Assembly (NCBI GenBank): GCA_016713825.1
Contig: JADJOJ010000007.1
Location: forward strand, 558,001-622,000
Length of the DNA: 64,000 nt
Origin: Candidatus Leptofilum gracile
GTDB taxonomy: Bacteria; Chloroflexota; Anaerolineae; Promineifilales; Promineifilaceae
Direction of reading: 5' to 3'
This document shows positions 63,156 through 64,000 of this stretch, piece after piece. How positions within the stretch are numbered: position 1 is the stretch's first letter; the number at the start of each line of letters is the position of its first letter. A program made the translations under genes and the position numbers. The notes beneath the pieces were generated by a model. That model saw only the letters and a program-made list of their open reading frames with translations, was not told the origin of the DNA and did not search any database.

Positions 63156-64000
63156 ATGCTAACAAAAGATCCAAAACGAGCTTTGGTCCTCTCCGGGGGA
63201 GGCGGTCGCGGGGCGTACCATGTGGGTGTGCTCCGCTTTTTGGAGGAGCATGAATGGTACCCGGATGTGGTGGTCGGCACATCCATTGGCGCAGTGAATG
63301 GCGCGGCGCTGGCCTCTGGGCACACGGCCAATTCGCTGTGGGCGCTGTGGCGAAAATTGCGGACCAAGCATGTGCAAAAGCCCAACTGGAATCCGTTTTC
63401 TTCTGTTTCGCTGCTAGACACTTCCCCATTGCGCGACACCCTGGTGAACGAGGGGTGGGTTGATTTTGAACGCATTAATGATCCGGAGAAAACGGCCGTT
63501 CACCTCCGCATCACCGCCACCGAAATTTCTACAGGGTTACTGCATATTTTCAGCAACAGCCTCGATAAAAAAACAGAAATTACCGTAGAGCATATTTTGT
63601 CTAGCTGCTCCATTCCCCTTATTTACCCTCACACCAGTTTAGGGCCAACCAAATATTGGGATGGGGCCGTGGTAGCCAACACGCCGCTCAGCGCCGCCAT
63701 CGCCACCGGGGCCGAAGAAATCTTCGTCGTTATCATGACCCCCATTCGCGAAGATAATGATGAGAACAGCGTGCCAACATTACCCAGCAGCCTGCCAACC
63801 AACCTGTATGAAGCCGCCAGCATGACATTGGAATGGGCGCTCCTCGCCTCTTTTCAGGCAGATATGAAAATGTTTAACTTAATCAACAGCCTGGCAGCAA
63901 TCCGGGATGAGCTGAATAAAATTCAGGCAGACTACCCAGACATTGTGGACCAATACATGCAGGATGTGAATAACTTTGTTGGCAGCAACGTGAATCAAGA
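63156..64000 (+). CDS. Second patatin-like phospholipase, partial
   Basis: 281 residues are visible before the window ends without a stop. It is a close paralogue of the upstream gene: LSGGGGRGAYHVGVLRFLEE, VVGTSIGAVNGAA (Ser nucleophile), LLDTSPLRDTLVNEGWVDFE, SSCSIPLIYPHTS, YWDGAVVANTPL (Asp). Its T run at the frameshift site of the first copy has five T residues, which supports the error explanation there. AAGGAG precedes ATG 63156. Tandem duplication is clear; the C-terminus beyond 64000 is not seen. Confidence 0.9.
   Translation, partial: MLTKDPKRALVLSGGGGRGAYHVGVLRFLEEHEWYPDVVVGTSIGAVNGAALASGHTANSLWALWRKLRTKHVQKPNWNPFSSVSLLDTSPLRDTLVNEGWVDFERINDPEKTAVHLRITATEISTGLLHIFSNSLDKKTEITVEHILSSCSIPLIYPHTSLGPTKYWDGAVVANTPLSAAIATGAEEIFVVIMTPIREDNDENSVPTLPSSLPTNLYEAASMTLEWALLASFQADMKMFNLINSLAAIRDELNKIQADYPDIVDQYMQDVNNFVGSNVNQ

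Overview
This 64 kb window looks like a chromosome segment of a member of the Chloroflexota (Anaerolineae/Ardenticatenia-like). The basis is inference: moderately GC-rich DNA, many short-signal lipoproteins with Thr/Pro- or Glu-rich linkers, MGH1-like glycosidase, GAF-rich response regulators, a Gram-positive-type LexA box, and a small conserved 74-residue protein I associate with this phylum. No rRNA, CRISPR array, prophage or intact insertion sequence is visible. The strain cannot be named from the sequence.

Layout. 1-1374: partial cell-surface lipoprotein (minus). 1795-6145: sugar-type ABC transporter (two permeases and a lipoprotein binding protein, no ATPase). 6377-11892: phosphonate-type transporter phnD-phnC-phnE-phnE. 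11986-18143: inositol-monophosphatase-like enzyme, a small AT-rich island, a phosphoserine-phosphatase-like/aminotransferase pair, a HAD phosphatase and a C39-like peptidase with SH3 repeats. 18305-35319: mostly housekeeping metabolism on the minus strand (methionine/folate enzyme, LytR-CpsA-Psr protein, threonine synthase, glycosyltransferase, glycosidase, a DsbA-cyclophilin lipoprotein, class A beta-lactamase-like hydrolase with a CPBP protease, aconitase), interrupted by moaA on plus. 35549-37783: Lrp-type sensor domain and a pair of surface proteins, one with an N-terminal effector-associated-like domain. 38029-47583: purB, guaB, lgt, sulfatase-fold enzyme, a large surface protein and SppA (minus). 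47858-64000: recF, two GAF response regulators flanking rsmG and a peptide-binding lipoprotein, a mini FtsK-like ATPase, lexA, gamma-glutamyltransferase, tRNA-Ser(GGA), a histidine kinase and two tandem patatins, the last running off the end.

Main points. (1) The lipoprotein at 28546-29865 has one in-frame TGA exactly where the first cysteine of its thioredoxin-type CPGC site should be (UPGC), so it is a candidate selenoprotein fused to a cyclophilin. (2) The octamer ACGGCCGT occurs about 100 times by hand count, roughly one per 640 bp and far above chance, in a manner like the cyanobacterial HIP1 repeat. (3) Nearly every intergenic gap holds a hairpin built from a short repeated word, with a different word in each family. 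(4) Four frameshifts between 58.8 and 62.1 kb all sit in or beside homopolymer runs, which points to sequencing error rather than gene decay.

How the genes work together: many products are exported lipoproteins that depend on Lgt, which is encoded here. The transport, peptidase, LCP, SppA and glycosidase genes fit a heterotrophic, surface-active bacterium. purB/guaB, thrC, the homocysteine methyltransferase and the putative serine pair cover nucleotide and amino-acid synthesis. lexA, recF and possibly the mini-FtsK ATPase relate to DNA repair.
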